In this document: piece after piece, positions 31,725-44,128 of the stretch
How the letters are laid out: each line of letters starts with the position of its first letter
Numbering within the stretch: position 1 is the stretch's first letter
NCBI GenBank assembly: GCA_015179045.1
Contig: WHUZ01000029.1
Location: forward strand, 372,001-436,000
Reading direction: 5' to 3'
DNA from: Kalaharituber pfeilii
Taxonomy: Eukaryota; Ascomycota; Pezizomycetes; Pezizales; Pezizaceae
DNA length: 64,000 nucleotides
Notes under the pieces: model-generated
Databases searched by the model: none
What the model saw: the letters and a program-made list of their open reading frames with translations, nothing else
Told to the model about the DNA's origin: nothing
Position numbers and translations under genes: made by a program

Positions 31725-32779
31725 TCACCCCCGCAACCGCTTAACTTGAGCCCCCACCTCCACCATCTCCCCCCCTTCCACCTTCACCTCCTTATTCCGC
31801 AACTTCCTCATCAGCGCCAAAAAATTACTTTCCTGGAACTTCTTACTTTGGTTCGGCGCTAAACTGTCCAGTAACTGCCCTGCCGTCCGTGACAACTCGT
31901 CTGCATCTTCTTGTCGCTCAACGCCTTTGCCTTTACCCTCCTCAGGTTGCTCTACTTGGCTGATTGCGTCTAGCTCATCGTGTTGCGTAGCCTCGAGTTG
32001 CCATCGTTGAGCCTCCTCAAAGGCGAGGTCGAATGCAGCATCCGTTGCTTCTTGTTGTTCTCGTTCTGACCGAGTAGCGGGCAGGAGATGGGAATACGTG
32101 GGCTCGTCGTGGAAGTGGTAAAGAGGATCCTCTTGATAGTATGAGGGGCTGCTATACTCCGTCGAAGGGGAATGTGTCCTTAGTGGTGTGGACTCGAAGA
32201 ACTGTGCCTGCTGATACTGCTGATGCTGCTGATACTGCTGATACTGCTGCTGCAGTGCTGGAGGTTGATGGAACATCTTCGGCTGTGAAAACTGCGCTAA
32301 GAACTCCGAGTGCCATGATGTCGCAGTCGTAGAAGCAGTAGCGGTGGCAGGTGCGGGAGAACCCCAGGTCTGCGCACGCGGGGACACATGGCGGAATACT
32401 GGAGGGGTGTTGGTGAGTGTGAGGCGCTGGAACTCTGCGGCCCAGTTAGCCCCGGGGAAGGCCTGCTGCGCTACTGATGGTGGCGGCGAGTGCGGGAAGT
32501 GAGAGGCTTGAGGTACGCCAGAGAATTGCTCGAATTCATAGTTGAGTTGGGCAGCCTGCGCGGCGGAGACAGTGCGGAACCCCTAGGAAGGACGAAATAG
32601 TTAGACTGTGAAGGGGTGCGAGGTTAAGGTTCAAATCAAAAATGTACCTGGGACACGGAAGGTCCGGCTTGCGAGGGATGTATCTGGTCCTGCTGGAGTG
32701 CCCGGTCGACCGAGATATGCTTCTGGAGCGATGAAAGAGCGCTGGTAGGACCACAAAGGGGCGCACCTGCTCTAGACAT
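31725..32779 (-). CDS. PEX20: Peroxisomal import co-receptor Pex20
   Basis: Pex20 is the fungal co-receptor that works with Pex7 to import PTS2 proteins into peroxisomes. Exon 1 (32779-32648) begins MSRAGAPLCGPTSALSSLQK and HISVDRALQQD, which includes the conserved N-terminal Cys used for recycling ubiquitination. Exon 2 (32582-31725) reads GFRTVSAAQAAQLNYEFEQF, then the WxxxF-type motifs NWAAEFQ and SWHSEFLAQF. A Gln/Tyr-rich repeat (QQQYQQYQQHQQYQQ), AGQLLDSL and a C-terminal KFQESNFLALMRKLRNKEV, the Pex7-binding-like end, follow. Length, about 330 residues, is normal. It is divergent from the gene at 33148. Confidence 0.88.
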
Positions 32780-33147
32780 CTTGGGGCAGCTCTTCTTGTA
32801 AGCTGTATGAAGTTTCTGTTCGCGCTGATGCAGAGGCAGCAAGTCGGGGAAGACGAAGGGGTAGAATTGGACAAGATGAAGCAGGATCAAATCGATATTA
32901 GAGTAGCAGTGGCAGCTCATGGGTTTGCCTTTGCCCGGGTCAAGGCCGGCCTTCAGCCCGCGCAACCTCGGCACGGAGGGAGGCTCCTGCCAATTGGTGG
33001 CTTCCTTGCGAGCGCGGCCAGGCTTGGCGCGAGCATGTGAGCAGCGGTGGCTCGCCAAGCCTTCCAGCCCCGCCAGCGCAGCAGAGCCTCAGAGTTCCCC
33101 TTGACAACGTTGAAGCAACTTCGAGTTCCGCCCCACTGGTGTCGACA

Positions 33148-34427
33148 ATGTTCCCCCCTGTCTCTCCCGATGTCCTGGCACGCAACCCGCAGTTCGCAGC
33201 CCTGTACGAGCAGCTGGCGACCAAGATACTGAATCCACATGACGGAAGCTCGAAGGAGAAGGAGGAGACCAACGCGACGGACGGGGGAGCCCGGGGCTCG
33301 CTGGAGCAGGTAGCCAAGACTTCACATAAATATCACGCCGTCGGGCCTCGTCAGGAAATAATTCCGGTTGGCTGACTTAGATCTGGGGGGCCGGCCTCTT
33401 TTTTGCTTTATTATGATTATTAGGAACTGAGAACTTGTCGTGCGGAGCTGGCGCAGATGAAAATTGTACAGGACGCGCTGGTGGAGCTGACGGGACACGC
33501 TGGTAACGGGTTCACGGACGAGGTGGGTGAGTTTGTCTATATACAGGTACCAGTTTGCAGCCTTTGAGCGGAGAATTTGTAAGCTCACGATGGTGTACGG
33601 CTGGATCGTCGGGCGGGGGTTGGGTGGTAGATTAATGATATAATTGATATCATTGCAACACACACAGTGACGCCGACGGCGCTGTCGAAGCAGCAGGCTG
33701 CGATGCTGAATGAGGAGATGGACGATTTTAAGGTATATATATATTCCTAGTTTAAATCTCTTTTATTGACAGACTCCTAATCAAACTCTCTACTTATTCA
33801 ATATAGGACGCTCTACCAACAATCGCCCAAGCTCTCTCCCATCACCTCACCACCCTCGCCGCGCAGCTCTGCGCCCTTGCTTTCCCCACCGATCCTCCCC
33901 CAACAACCCCTTCGCACCTCTCCCACCTGCTCGAACTCCTGCCCGCGCACGTCGCCCACCGCCGCTTTCTCCTCGCGCAAAATCGACACAGCCTCTCGCT
34001 CTCCCTCGTCACTCTCACCCAACTCGTGTCCTCGCTCTCGGCCGCCTACCGCCAGCTTTCAGCGCAGACCCTCCATGCGGTCGAGACCCACAAATTCGGC
34101 GACGCGGAGCGCGCTGTACGGGCGCAAGCTGCGTGTCTGGACGCCGTTGTTCAGGGGATCGAGGGCAAGCTCGGCGTGCTGAAGCACGAGGCCCTGGCGG
34201 CTATATACAATCCGGAGGCGGTGAACGCGTTGACGAATTACAGGTGTCATTTGCTGGACACACGTGCGAGACTTCAGGCGAGACAGAGAACGGTCGAAGA
34301 GGAGCTGAGGAGGTATGGAGGGGCGGGTAGCGATATGAGGGAATTGGTGGGGAGGTACAGTAGGGCCATGAGGGCGGTCGAGGGGTTAAGGAGGGAGATT
34401 GGGAGGTTGGGGGGAGTGTATAAATAG
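33148..34427 (+). CDS. Coiled-coil protein, possibly HAUS augmin subunit 4-like
   Basis: Four exons join in phase: 33148-33309, 33424-33526, 33668-33732 and 33807-34427. The protein starts MFPPVSPDVLARNPQFAALY, continues LATKILNPHDGSS and a short disordered stretch, then becomes largely helical: EEMDDFKDALPTIAQALSHH, LVTLTQLVSSLSAAYRQLSA, GIEGKLGVLKHEALAAIYNP and ALTNYRCHLLDTRARLQARQ. It ends in a heptad-like tail. The N-terminal VSPxVLxxNPxFAALY block is shared by a fungal family that I remember as annotated HAUS4-like (augmin, microtubule branching in spindles). The function is therefore tentative; the gene itself is secure. It is divergent from PEX20 with a 368-base gap. Confidence 0.7.
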
Positions 34428-35239
34428 GAGAGAAAGGGATGGCAGAGGGGATGCTAGTCTGCTGATATGTAATGTTTTTTTATGGGACAATTTCCAAGGG
34501 GAGGGGAGAGGGGGCTACGAAAGTAGAGACACTAGTACTCTTCCCCGGTCAACCCGCCATATACTGTCTCCCCAACTGCCGGTTCCGGATGCAATGACGA
34601 GTTCAAAGCATATCGAGGCATTTGTACGAACACCAACACTGACCTTCAAAAACCGCGATTCCACTGTGATAGTTGTCATATTTCCTACATATTTTTCTCA
34701 ATTTCTATAGTGATCTCACTTTCCAGCGGGCAGGTGAAGAATCCTAATTGACGATGTCCTGTCCACCACGCCCCTTTGATACTCTTTCTGTGTATCCTTC
34801 TCTCCTATTCTTTCTATCCCTTCTTCCGGTACCACTGGCCGTTCTTCATTATTCACAAATTTAATGAACCTTGGAGCTGCTACCCACCCCATTAATCTTG
34901 ATTTGGAGGCCATTCGAACATAATCACATTCGCCTTTTGCATCTTTGAGTTGATTTGTGCTACCTCCTTGTTCAATGACTGCAAGGCTGGTAATTCGCAG
35001 GAAAGTTTCCCTCCAGAAGCTTGCCAATATGCTCCTCCGAAACAGATTACCTGTACTGTATTGCACTAGGATAAGTCCAGTCTCGAGACTAGGGTATGTA
35101 TGGGGCGACTTGAAGAAATGATAGAATTTACGTACCCGCAACAAAAGTCAAAACAGGTTGTCCCGGTTCCATCATGGTTGGAATTGAACCGGAGCATTAC
35201 AGTCCATCCTGTTAGATAGATGATAGACAACACTCTTCC
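34428..35239. other. Spacer with an unassigned open frame
   Basis: A 142-codon open frame on the minus strand (35144-34716) follows the tRNA-like segment at 35240-35350. Its translation (for example VIEQGGSTNQLKDAKGECDY) matches nothing I know. It could be transposon-derived or chance, so I do not call a gene. Confidence 0.35.
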
Positions 35240-35350
35240 CCAGCTCGGATTCGAACCGGGGCCCTCAATGGTATACCTCTCCATGGATGGCCTCATGTAA
35301 CCTCCATCACAAGACACAACAGAGAAACCACTTCACCCAGCTATATGCCA
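35240..35350 (-). repeat. tRNA-like SINE candidate, copy 1
   Basis: On the minus strand an A-box-like GGGTGAAGTGG is followed about 85 bases later by a perfect B box, GGTTCGAATCC. The segment aligns loosely with 38408-38516. Acceptor ends do not pair, so it is not a working tRNA. Confidence 0.45.
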
Positions 35351-36049
35351 GTTCGGAGAGTAGAAAGCTCCCCATCCTCTTGTATTTGCCGTCCGTCCAA
35401 CCACAAAAAGAAAGAAATATCCGAATCTTTGGATCTGACGCCATTCCTATGTGTGACAGGTACCGTGTTTTTCCCCTTTCTGGCTGGCCTAATCAATCAT
35501 CCTTGTATTTCTCGGAGATCCTTATTCCAACATCTGGGGCATTCGGTAGGTTCTTGTTTTTGGTGGGAGGTCGCTTGTATTTCGCTTCTTAGCTTTCGAG
35601 GCACTCCGGGCTCATATCCTATAACGTTCTATATGGGTAAAGGATATTTATTCATTATCTTAGGAGCTCCACCGACATGATCAACCCTGCACAATTTTCT
35701 TGGCCTTTGACCTTATGGTCAAGTTTGGGGATAGATTGGATGCTGAGGCTCATGGCCTTTTCTCCACTACGTGATGAGCTTTCCCCAGCCATTGATTCTT
35801 CGCTTTCCGAGTGCTCAGATTGCTGGTTCTGAAATTATTTATATGAGAAGAAAGGTATATTTGCTCGCTCTATATCTTGGGAGCTCTCTTGTTTATCTAT
35901 CTACAATTTCGTGGAAATTTCAGGCCTCTTTTATATCCTTCAACCCTTCCTATACATACGTTTTCCCTTTTGACTGTCCACTACATTTCCGTTTCGGGTC
36001 CTTCACTATTTTTCCGTTTTTGGGTTCTTCCACTACGTTTCCATTTTAG

Positions 36050-36713
36050 GCCTAGGGCAGGCTTTAGGAGCTTAATCCTTACAGTTTCTGCTAGTTGTTC
36101 TTGTTCGAATTGCCTCTTGACGGCTTCTTCAAGGTTGCCCAATTCTTCCCAGGTATCCAGCGGAGCGTTTGGCGAAGCCACTTTAGATGAGGCTTGTTAG
36201 GGTGTGCAAACATCGATTGCTTGTGGAATAGATAAACTCTGTGTCCTCAGGATGTCGGTCCAGAGGATGCTTCCCTGCACTCCCGATCCGAATATCGGTT
36301 TGAGGATCGCCGGTGGTTTGAACCCGTAGGTTTCTATCTCTGGAGGATCTTCTATTAGTAATTCGAGGACATGTGGTTGGATAATATATTCTTGGGGTTT
36401 TTCAGCGAATTGCACTCTCTTATTGTCTTTTGGCTTGGCGTTGCTTGGTTTGGCAGTATGATTGACTTTGGTCCTAAGGGGTCGTCCTGTTCTTCATTAC
36501 CACTCGATTTGCTTTTCAGTGCTTTGGGGGCTTGCACAGTCATTTAGTCGGATTCTTGCTGTGCTTTGTCTGCTAGAATTGCCTCGATTTCCTGGTTGAG
36601 TTTCCCAGGGCCATATGATCGATGAGTTGAGAACTTAGGGCAGGCAAGGAGGTAGACTCTAGAATCGTATCGGTACAGCTGTCGGTTGATCGTTGGTCGG
36701 GGTTTCTGGGACA
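36050..36713 (-). pseudogene. Decayed unknown coding sequence, possibly transposon-derived
   Basis: From an ATG at 36713 the minus strand reads MSQKPRPTINRQLYRYDSRV, YLLACPKFSTHRSYGPGKLN and EIEAILADKAQQESD, then a stop. It reopens with MTVQAPKALKSKSSGNEEQD, changes frame to KRVQFAEKPQEYIIQPHVLE and LLIEDPPEIETYGFKPPAIL, reaches another stop, then reads DTWEELGNLEEAVKRQFEQE. The pieces are coherent and in order, which suggests one former protein of roughly 200 residues. I recognise no domain. The intergenic, repeat-rich setting suggests a gag-like or other mobile-element origin, but that is only inference. Confidence 0.4.
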
Positions 36714-38407
36714 TTTGGTATGATGATTATATATTTTGTGGGTGTGTGGAGGTGTCGTCTAGTGTTGATGCTTTTCTGGGCTCATAACCCAAAGTATTTG
36801 ATGTGGGATAAAGCATATTCTATTCACTCGCTCGGTTTATCTTTGGAGTTCTACTCTTTTCATTATCTATTTACATGACCTCCTTTATAGCTTCTGGTAC
36901 CTCATATATTTTCTTCCTTTCGGTCCTATTCTACTTGGTGTGTACTATCTTTTGGCCTGATTAGGCATAGCTAGATTTGTTTGCATAGTTCAGAGTTTCC
37001 CGGTTTCGATTTCTTTGGGATTCCTTTTATATCTTTCCTGACTTAATTTATCTGTCCTTCCTTTGCCAGACCGGGAATTACCGGGTGAAACCTTCCGTTC
37101 CAGGGGTCCTCTTTTCAAACTTGCCGTTTTTGGTTTGGCATCTTTTAGTGCACGTGAGGAGTTCAGTTTCCGACACTTAACAACATTGCAAATGTAATTC
37201 ATCAACAAGGACAATATAGCAAAGCAATAGAGTAGGATGAGCACGCGTTGGCTGGGAGAGAAAAGCCACTAGGTGCAAACCACCCAGACACCCTTACTAC
37301 TGTCAATGACATGTCCAAAGCAATAGGAAAATCCGACAATGTGTGGAACTGGATTAAGCAAGCATCTAGAAGAGGTTCTAACAACGCAGGCAAAAAAGGC
37401 CCGACAAGATGATAATATTATAGAAGAGGAGCAGAAGCGATAAGAGCAATCATGAAAGATAGGTAGTCTGTGAATGCAGATTCTGTGGTCAAATATGACA
37501 TTTACAGTGCAGTTTAAAACTTAGAATTAAGGTCCGTGATGGTAGGCTGGATTGTTAGCGTAATATCGTTGCTAGTTGATTGCTAAAAGAAAACTGTTAC
37601 GTACAATACGTACATGTGATGGCAAATCATCAGTAAAATTTATATGTATGTTCTGTCATTCCTTCCGGACGGATCGGTCGTACTGTATATGACCGGCCCG
37701 AGTTGATTAGCGGCGCCATGGCCCGGGTCAATCATTCCACTTGAATAGGGATAAATATGTACAGTAGATTTGGAGATCTATGATTTATTGACGAGCTATG
37801 ATATGTACTTTTACAATGTTTAAAAGCAAGGTGCATGAATAGAATTATTGAGAAAATTACGATAGGACTTTGAGAGTAATCTGGCCAGGCTAAAGCGTGT
37901 ATACATGCGTTGACACCCTTATCCACGACGGTGGATTGAATACAGTCTATCATTCCATACACGACACCCTTTGGTATCACACGCTCCACTGTAATCACAG
38001 GAACCTGATGGTAACTTAGGGTTAGCTATATTCATATGCAAGTCGAAGTTCAGAGCAAAGCTTCTCATTGTCTTGTTAAATCGATTCGGTTATCAATTTT
38101 TCGAACCAATCGAATCTCAAGTACTCCCGATAGTTCAACCAGGTAATATGAAGTCGGCCAGCAGCTGAATTGAACATAACCTACATCCGAAACCTATGAA
38201 AATAGTGTGAGTGATATTATTGCACGAGCCTCAAGACACGCCTGTCAGGAAGACTTGAAGCGTTATCTACTGAGAACAAGACTCTAAAATCCATCGGGAT
38301 ACAGTGAGGTGGGTTTAAGGTGTGGTTGGGCTAGGGGTGATCCAGAACAGGAGAACCGGCTTATTAGTCTATCATATTCCTTGTTTACTTCTAGATGCGC
38401 TCTTCCT
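36714..38407. other. Spacer; no gene recognised
   Basis: Short open frames occur on both strands (for example Lys/Arg-rich at 37150-36990, minus) but none carries a family motif. Possible continuation of decayed mobile DNA. Confidence 0.4.
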
Positions 38408-38516
38408 CGCTCAACATGGGAATCGAACCAGGGCCCTCAATTCTATACACCTCCATGGCGCTTGTTGTTACATCCCATCACTAGAGAGGCAACAGTTATT
38501 CCACTTCGACCGAGGA
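38408..38516 (-). repeat. tRNA-like SINE candidate, copy 2
   Basis: On the minus strand CGGTCGAAGTGG (A-box-like) and GGTTCGATTCC (B box) are about 90 bases apart. TTCCTCG just before the A box pairs exactly with CGAGGAA at the far end, like an acceptor stem. The interior differs from a normal tRNA. It resembles copy 1 in the stretch around CCATGGAG and ATTGAGGGCCC. Confidence 0.45.
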
Positions 38517-39247
38517 ATAGGTCAAACCAGACAAATGTTGTACTCACTCAACCCACCTAACCCTCGCCGATCTATCCCATCTCCCACCACCTCCAGCACT
38601 TCTTCAACTGAACCTGACTGCTTCCACTGCTCTGGCTGCCCGCAATATCATATAGACCTAGAGCATCAGGACAAGATAAGCGCGGCCAGGCCGCACACAG
38701 TGCTATAGAGAACGCCATTTTCCCACGTGGTCAGGGTATTTTTTTTTCTTTTCCCTTGCTGAGTCGGTCAGTCAACTGAGCAACGCCAGCTTACCACAGA
38801 CCACTTCGAACTGTTATCTTTGACTACCGAGTCTTTAGTCATCGCACAACCACCATTTTGACCTCTCGTCTATAAATTATCACCTCATTGCGTCTACTGG
38901 TACTCTGCCTAACATTGGCAGAACAGCAAGAGAGCTGCCATTATTGGACCGACTGTCCTTGTGCAAGTTATAAACCATGGCTGATGCTTATTGCTTAATT
39001 CAAGCGCCTTGTGCACGCAAAAACATTCAGTTATCTAGCAACCTTATTCACACCAAATCACCAAAATACCTGACGTACACTCCTTCTATGGTGCATCAAA
39101 ATATCCATTAAAGTCATTATACAAACACCCAATATTAATCCCTGATTCAAGTACTCTATCTTGATACCTGATATCTAGTAATTCTTCATTCAAAGGTGGA
39201 AATATTTGAGAGGCAAATCATTTCTGCATAACATCATAATTCCTGAT
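38517..39247. other. Spacer 3' of GET3; no gene seen
   Basis: No coding motif or repeat end was found apart from the 3' flank of GET3. Confidence 0.5.
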
Positions 39248-40461
39248 CTAATCCTCTTCCGGTGGTACAAATGGTGTAATTAACATCTCCGAAAACCTGG
39301 TATAGGTTGGTAAAGGTCAGCAACGGGCGTCATAAAATAAATAAAGTCAGTTTTAGACCAACCTTTCAAGCTTCTCCTTCCCTCTCACTTCCTCCACCAA
39401 TAATGGGCACTTGACCACATTGAATTCGTCGTATAGTTCCTCAATCTGCTCCAGATATTTCTTCTGCATCTTTCGTCTTGCTGTGCACTGCTCGCACTGA
39501 CTTCCTTTCTTTGGAAACAATAATTGATTCACGACAATTGCATGTGTATCAATTTGGTAATTGGAGAGTTCCTGGATCATCCTTTCGGTCTCGTACAGAC
39601 TGAGAAATTCAGGAATACAGACACAGACGAATGTCGTCAGATCGGGATCCTTGAATTGTTTCGAGACTTCTCCGATCATTTCTCTCATTCCTTCGAGTTT
39701 ACCCATTAGCTCATCCACCCCTCCAGGGCCGCCAGAAGCGCCCAGAATCCCATTCAACATAGGACCAAAACGACCAGAAAGTTGTGAGATTTTAGATAGA
39801 GCCTTCTCAAGCACAGTTGGAAATTGCAAAAATCGTAGAGTATGTCCAGTTGGAGCAGTATCAAATATGATGACTTTATAGGAGAGTGATTTGACTTGCT
39901 TCAGAACTTCGGCAAATGACATAGCTTCGTCTACTCCAGGTATCTAATCGATTGTGAGTAACCTCCTGGCGAACGACTATGTCTTCTCAGGAAACATACA
40001 CTGAACGCCAAATCCTGCATCATATTACCTAGTGGGTTGTTCTGTCCGCCATCCGCTGTATTTTTATTAGCTTCAGAACGCATCAAGTAACATGCGTTGA
40101 GTTTGAAATTTCATTCGAAGGAATCAAGGTCGAAAATCAAGAAGCTTGAGGACATACAATTCTCAATCAATTCTTGAATACTTCCGGTCGGATCAATTTC
40201 CATAGCGCTCAAGTTATCAATGCCCCTAACCTTGGTAGCTTCCTTGCCAAACTTTTGATCAAAGGCATCACTGAGGTTGTGAGCTGGATCCGTTGATATT
40301 AGAAGTACGCTTTCTCGAACTTTTGCCAGTTGAATAGCGAGCGAGCATGATGTCGTCGTCTTGCCTACTCCACCTTTTCCTCCTACGAAGATCCAGCGAA
40401 GAGACTTTTGGTCTAGGATGGACTGGAGGGTAGGCTCCATAGGCTCAAAATCATCTGCCAT
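39248..40461 (-). CDS. GET3: Guided-entry ATPase Get3 (ArsA family)
   Basis: Get3 carries tail-anchored membrane proteins from the ribosome to the Get1/Get2 receptor at the ER. Four exons join in phase: 40461-40158, 40055-40000, 39943-39363 and 39296-39248. The deviant P-loop [16 protein letters not shown], switch [11 protein letters not shown], the [15 protein letters not shown] linker, [36 protein letters not shown] in the client-binding helix, and the zinc-binding [15 protein letters not shown] pair of cysteines are all present. The C-terminus reads [11 protein letters not shown], as usual. Length and motifs are complete, so the gene should be functional. TRZ1 lies upstream on the same strand. 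Confidence 0.96.
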
Positions 40462-41199
40462 GATTCCTGAACTCGAAAGGCGTCTGTTCGGTTTTCTCTG
40501 TTTGCTGCTGTTACAGAACTGTGGGGGAGTTATCGCACGTCACTGGAGAGAGCTTCTGGAAAGGAACAGCTTCCTAGGAGTTGGTTAGTCTGGTTGGGGT
40601 GTTGCGCTTTCAAAGAAAACATGGGACCAGCTTGCAGCTTACATAATTAGGTACAATAGATCAGGAGGGCGCTAATTATAATCTCGTTCTACAACTTCTA
40701 ACCCTTGTATATACTCCTATCATATCAGTGCGTGAAGAGTACCAAGCTTAGAATGAGGATGGCGAGGGACGCTGTGATTCAAGAATGTGACTGGGTCGAA
40801 TGCCCTTTGTGAGATGGACTGCAATCTGGGGCAACTCATTGATTTAGGCATACACCTCAACTTTTGCATGCTAATCGTACGCATAGTCTAAATATAAGAA
40901 CTGAAAATATGCCTTAATGTACTGTACTCTTTGCTCGAGCTGGCTGAGATATGTTCTTGTGTAGTTCTTGTGTATGATACACCGTCGAAATGTTACTTGG
41001 CTAGCCTCATACCAAGCCAATCTACTTGTATGATATCTCGTATTTGGGCAAGAATTGAGATCGGGAAGACTAAGGCAAGATAAGATTATTTCAACCCTTT
41101 TAGAAAAAGTTGGCACAGTTTCCAATAAATTCATGCTACGATGATTTTGCTCGCTATGCTATACTTTGAGTATTACAGTAAGGAAACAATATGAAGACA
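40462..41199. other. Spacer between TRZ1 and GET3
   Basis: No gene is seen. It holds the GET3 promoter and the 3' end of TRZ1. Confidence 0.5.
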
Positions 41200-44128
41200 T
41201 CAGAAATATCCAGGCAAAGTCTTCCGCGGGCTTGTTGGACTCGAAGGTTCATGGGTGGGTGCAGCCTTTTCCCCTTCATATAAACCTCTTTCTGCACTTT
41301 CTAATTTCCTGCTCTCCTTCTTGGCCTGCTTCTCCTTCTCCTTCTCCTTCTTCTCCTTCTTATCCTTCTTCTCTTTCTTACCCTCGGATTTTTTATTCTT
41401 GACCTTTAGCTGTTCAGGATCCTCCACAATCATCACTGGATCCTCCTCCTCACCCTCATCCTTATACAACTCACGCAGAGCAGGTATAAATTTCTCAAAC
41501 CTTCCAATTTCTCCAACCTTCATCCTCATCATATCAAAAGCCAGTGCAACTTTCATCTTTTGCGCGCCATGACCTTCCTCGGCGATCACCGGCAGCTTTG
41601 GATATCTTTGAGAAAAGTGTGTTAGCATGAGCACTTTGGCACCCATGTCAATTCCAGCCTTGATTGCTTCTGAAGTTGTAGAATGCTTCTTTGCTACTGC
41701 CTCCGCACTGAGCTCGTCATCGAATGTAGCTTCGTGTAGCAGAAGGGTGGCACCCTGGCCAATGCGAACGAACTCCTGTGTAGGCCTTGTGTCACCACTG
41801 TATGCAAATTTGAATCCGTCTTGGAAAGTGAATGCACAAGTTGATGCACCGATACAGTGGTTTGCCTTCGCTGTTTGAATTTCGGACAACGAAAGAGCTC
41901 GATACAATGACTCCAGGCTGCGCCTTGGTCAGGTTGAAGTGATACTGAGTGCAAAGGGACTGGAGAAAACTCACTGTTGCAATGTATCCCCTTCTCCAAT
42001 TCTGATTTGATCGGTAGCAAGAAATTTGATCCATGAGTCCCCAAAGTCTTCCACGTCAGAATATTCCCCCAACAATCCATTATATTTTTTCCAGTGCGAT
42101 AATCCATATGGCATCATTGGGGTCTTTAATGGTTGTCCCTCCCATACGTATATCCTCATCAGAACCTTCTGGCGTCACCGCAATTGCAGGAGCAGGCATG
42201 CCATCGTGCTTTGCTTTATACCAGGCCTTCAACACAGCAGTTGTTCCAAGATGATGATCGGCGTGAAGATGGCTGATGTATATACATTTGATATCTCTTA
42301 AAACGTCTTGCAGCTCATCTAATCCGTACAAACGGGAGAGTTGCCCAAGGGTCCCTTCTCCACAGTCAAAGAGAATTGACCCTACCCCTGGGATTCGGAG
42401 TAGTGTCGCGCTCACTATGGATTAGTTAGCAGCAGCTTTTTCTGATGTATCTATAACAGAATTTCTACCATTTCTGTACTTCGAGGGCATGGCACTTCCT
42501 GTTCCAATTGTTATGATTTCGACTTCTTTACCCGGTAAATCTTCTAAGCCTTTAGTTTGCTCCTCTTGTAAAACGCTTTGCCGGGCTTGTTCCGCCAATT
42601 TCATGTATTCAGGGTCAACGGTAGTACGAACACCCTCAATATCAAAATTACCATCTTCAAGAGTCAAAGGAAGTGAGAGCTGATCGTTCGAGAGTTTTGG
42701 GAGGATTGTAATTTGCTGTTGGGGGCGCGCCACGTATAGTGTTCCTGGAACTTCCGGAGGTGACATGATAGGCTTGGTATCATACTTTGGAATCGGGAAG
42801 TGATCTGGATGAAGTAGGTTCAGCCGGGTGGCAGCTTTTGCTGCTCCTTGAAGTGTAATGCTGTTGGGACAAAGTTCTGGTGAAGAAACAATATTCTGAT
42901 GGTTTTTTAGGAATAATTGCCAAAAAGACATTTACTTAGATGGAGAACGTACAACAGTATTAGCCCACCTCTTGATTTTACCCCATACCCGTTCATCACT
43001 TGCAACACCCTTCCCAAGCATCCAGTAAACTGTTGCCTCAATATTGTCATCTTGTAGCTCTTCCCTCGCCAATAACGGCGCCACATACGACGTGTCGGGA
43101 ATATCTAGGATGATGATACTTTTTCCTGGCTTTTGGGGTTCTAGACATTCCTGAGGAGTCACCACTCTTCCACTGTCGGTTGTAACACTTTGGCCTTCTG
43201 TGAGCTTTCTGAAGTCGGGCCCGGGCTGAACCCCAAGGGACTTTGCAATCTCAGGAAGGAATCGACCGCGCTGAGGATGCAAGCTCACGAAATAAGAGAG
43301 AGATGCCGGGGATGGTTTAGATCGTGGTAATCGTTGAATCATAGAAGCAGGCCACGGAGCTCGAACTCGCTTTGGCGGCCCAGCAGGGACTGCCGGAGTA
43401 TCGTCATGCGGTGGAATCTCGTCTTCCATCATGGTGGAGTCCATCGTCCAGGAGGAATTAAACATGTCTTGGACAACACTTTTCAAGACTTGCTCCCTTG
43501 TTTTTGGTGACTTGAAATGCCCGTCAAAAGACCGCTTTCGCCCTCTAGAGAGATAAAGACCAGTAAGGTCTGTCGAGGCGATTGTGTCCATTGGATTCAC
43601 TATGAAACCTTCTGGATACACCTTCATTGGGTGCACCCGCAGAAACTTATCGACGAAGTCTTCTTTTATCTCATTGAAGTTAATTGTCATTGATGTTCGA
43701 AAGACATATGAGCGGGTAGTCCCCATGGTATGCATGAGATTGTCGTTTCCATGGACATTGAGCTCCTTCTTTTCGAAGAGCTCTGGAATCTGCGGAGCCG
43801 TCCCTCCATCGCCTCTCCCCTCTGCAAAAGCTCGAACGCGTTCAATTACTTCCAGACGTTTAGTATCATAATCGGCTTTCTTTGCTGCCTCCTGGTCTGC
43901 TTGCGTGAGTATCAATCCGAGGAGTCCACCAACATTCTTCCACTCAGTGGTTCCAGTCAAGAAGACGTCGGTGACTTTTGCCGTCTTGACTTTCGTTTGA
44001 AGCATGGCACGTTGAAGCCCTTCGCCCGCATTACCAATGAGATACCGCTTTGTTTCAAGGCTGATGAGAATTGTCGTCCCATGGGTATCCACCGACGGGG
44101 TTGTGACAACCTGGGCAGTGACCTTCAT
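41200..44128 (-). CDS. TRZ1: Long-form tRNase Z (Trz1/ELAC2)
   Basis: tRNase Z removes the 3' trailer from precursor tRNAs in nucleus and mitochondria. Exons are about 44128-42953, 42895-42469, 42414-41975 and 41933-41200. The degenerate N-terminal half has MKVTAQVVTTPSVDTHGTTI, RYLIGNAGEGLQRAML and VTDVFLTGTTEW. The active half has TIGTGSAMPSKYRN, VSATLLRIPGVGSILFDCGE, the zinc motif YISHLHADHHLGT, EYSDVEDFGDSW, KANHCIGASTCAF, FAYSGDTRPT, LLHEATFDDEL and a Lys-rich tail. A run of six A at 42085-42090 breaks the frame between WIIALEK and YNGLLGEYSDVED; five would keep it open. Upstream of the ATG the frame stays open to 44362 without another ATG and encodes an Arg-rich, presequence-like leader. 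Confidence 0.9.

Noticed and set aside
31503..31862. Plus-strand frame rich in His/Pro/Leu near the PEX20 3' end
   Set aside because: Antisense of the PEX20 C-terminus and its flank; no conserved features.
33037..33147. Upstream extension of the HAUS4-like gene
   Set aside because: The frame is open, but there is no ATG before 33148, and the conserved family start is MFPPVSPDVL.
40871..41134. Minus-strand frame between TRZ1 and GET3
   Set aside because: No motif, and AT-rich composition typical of the spacer.
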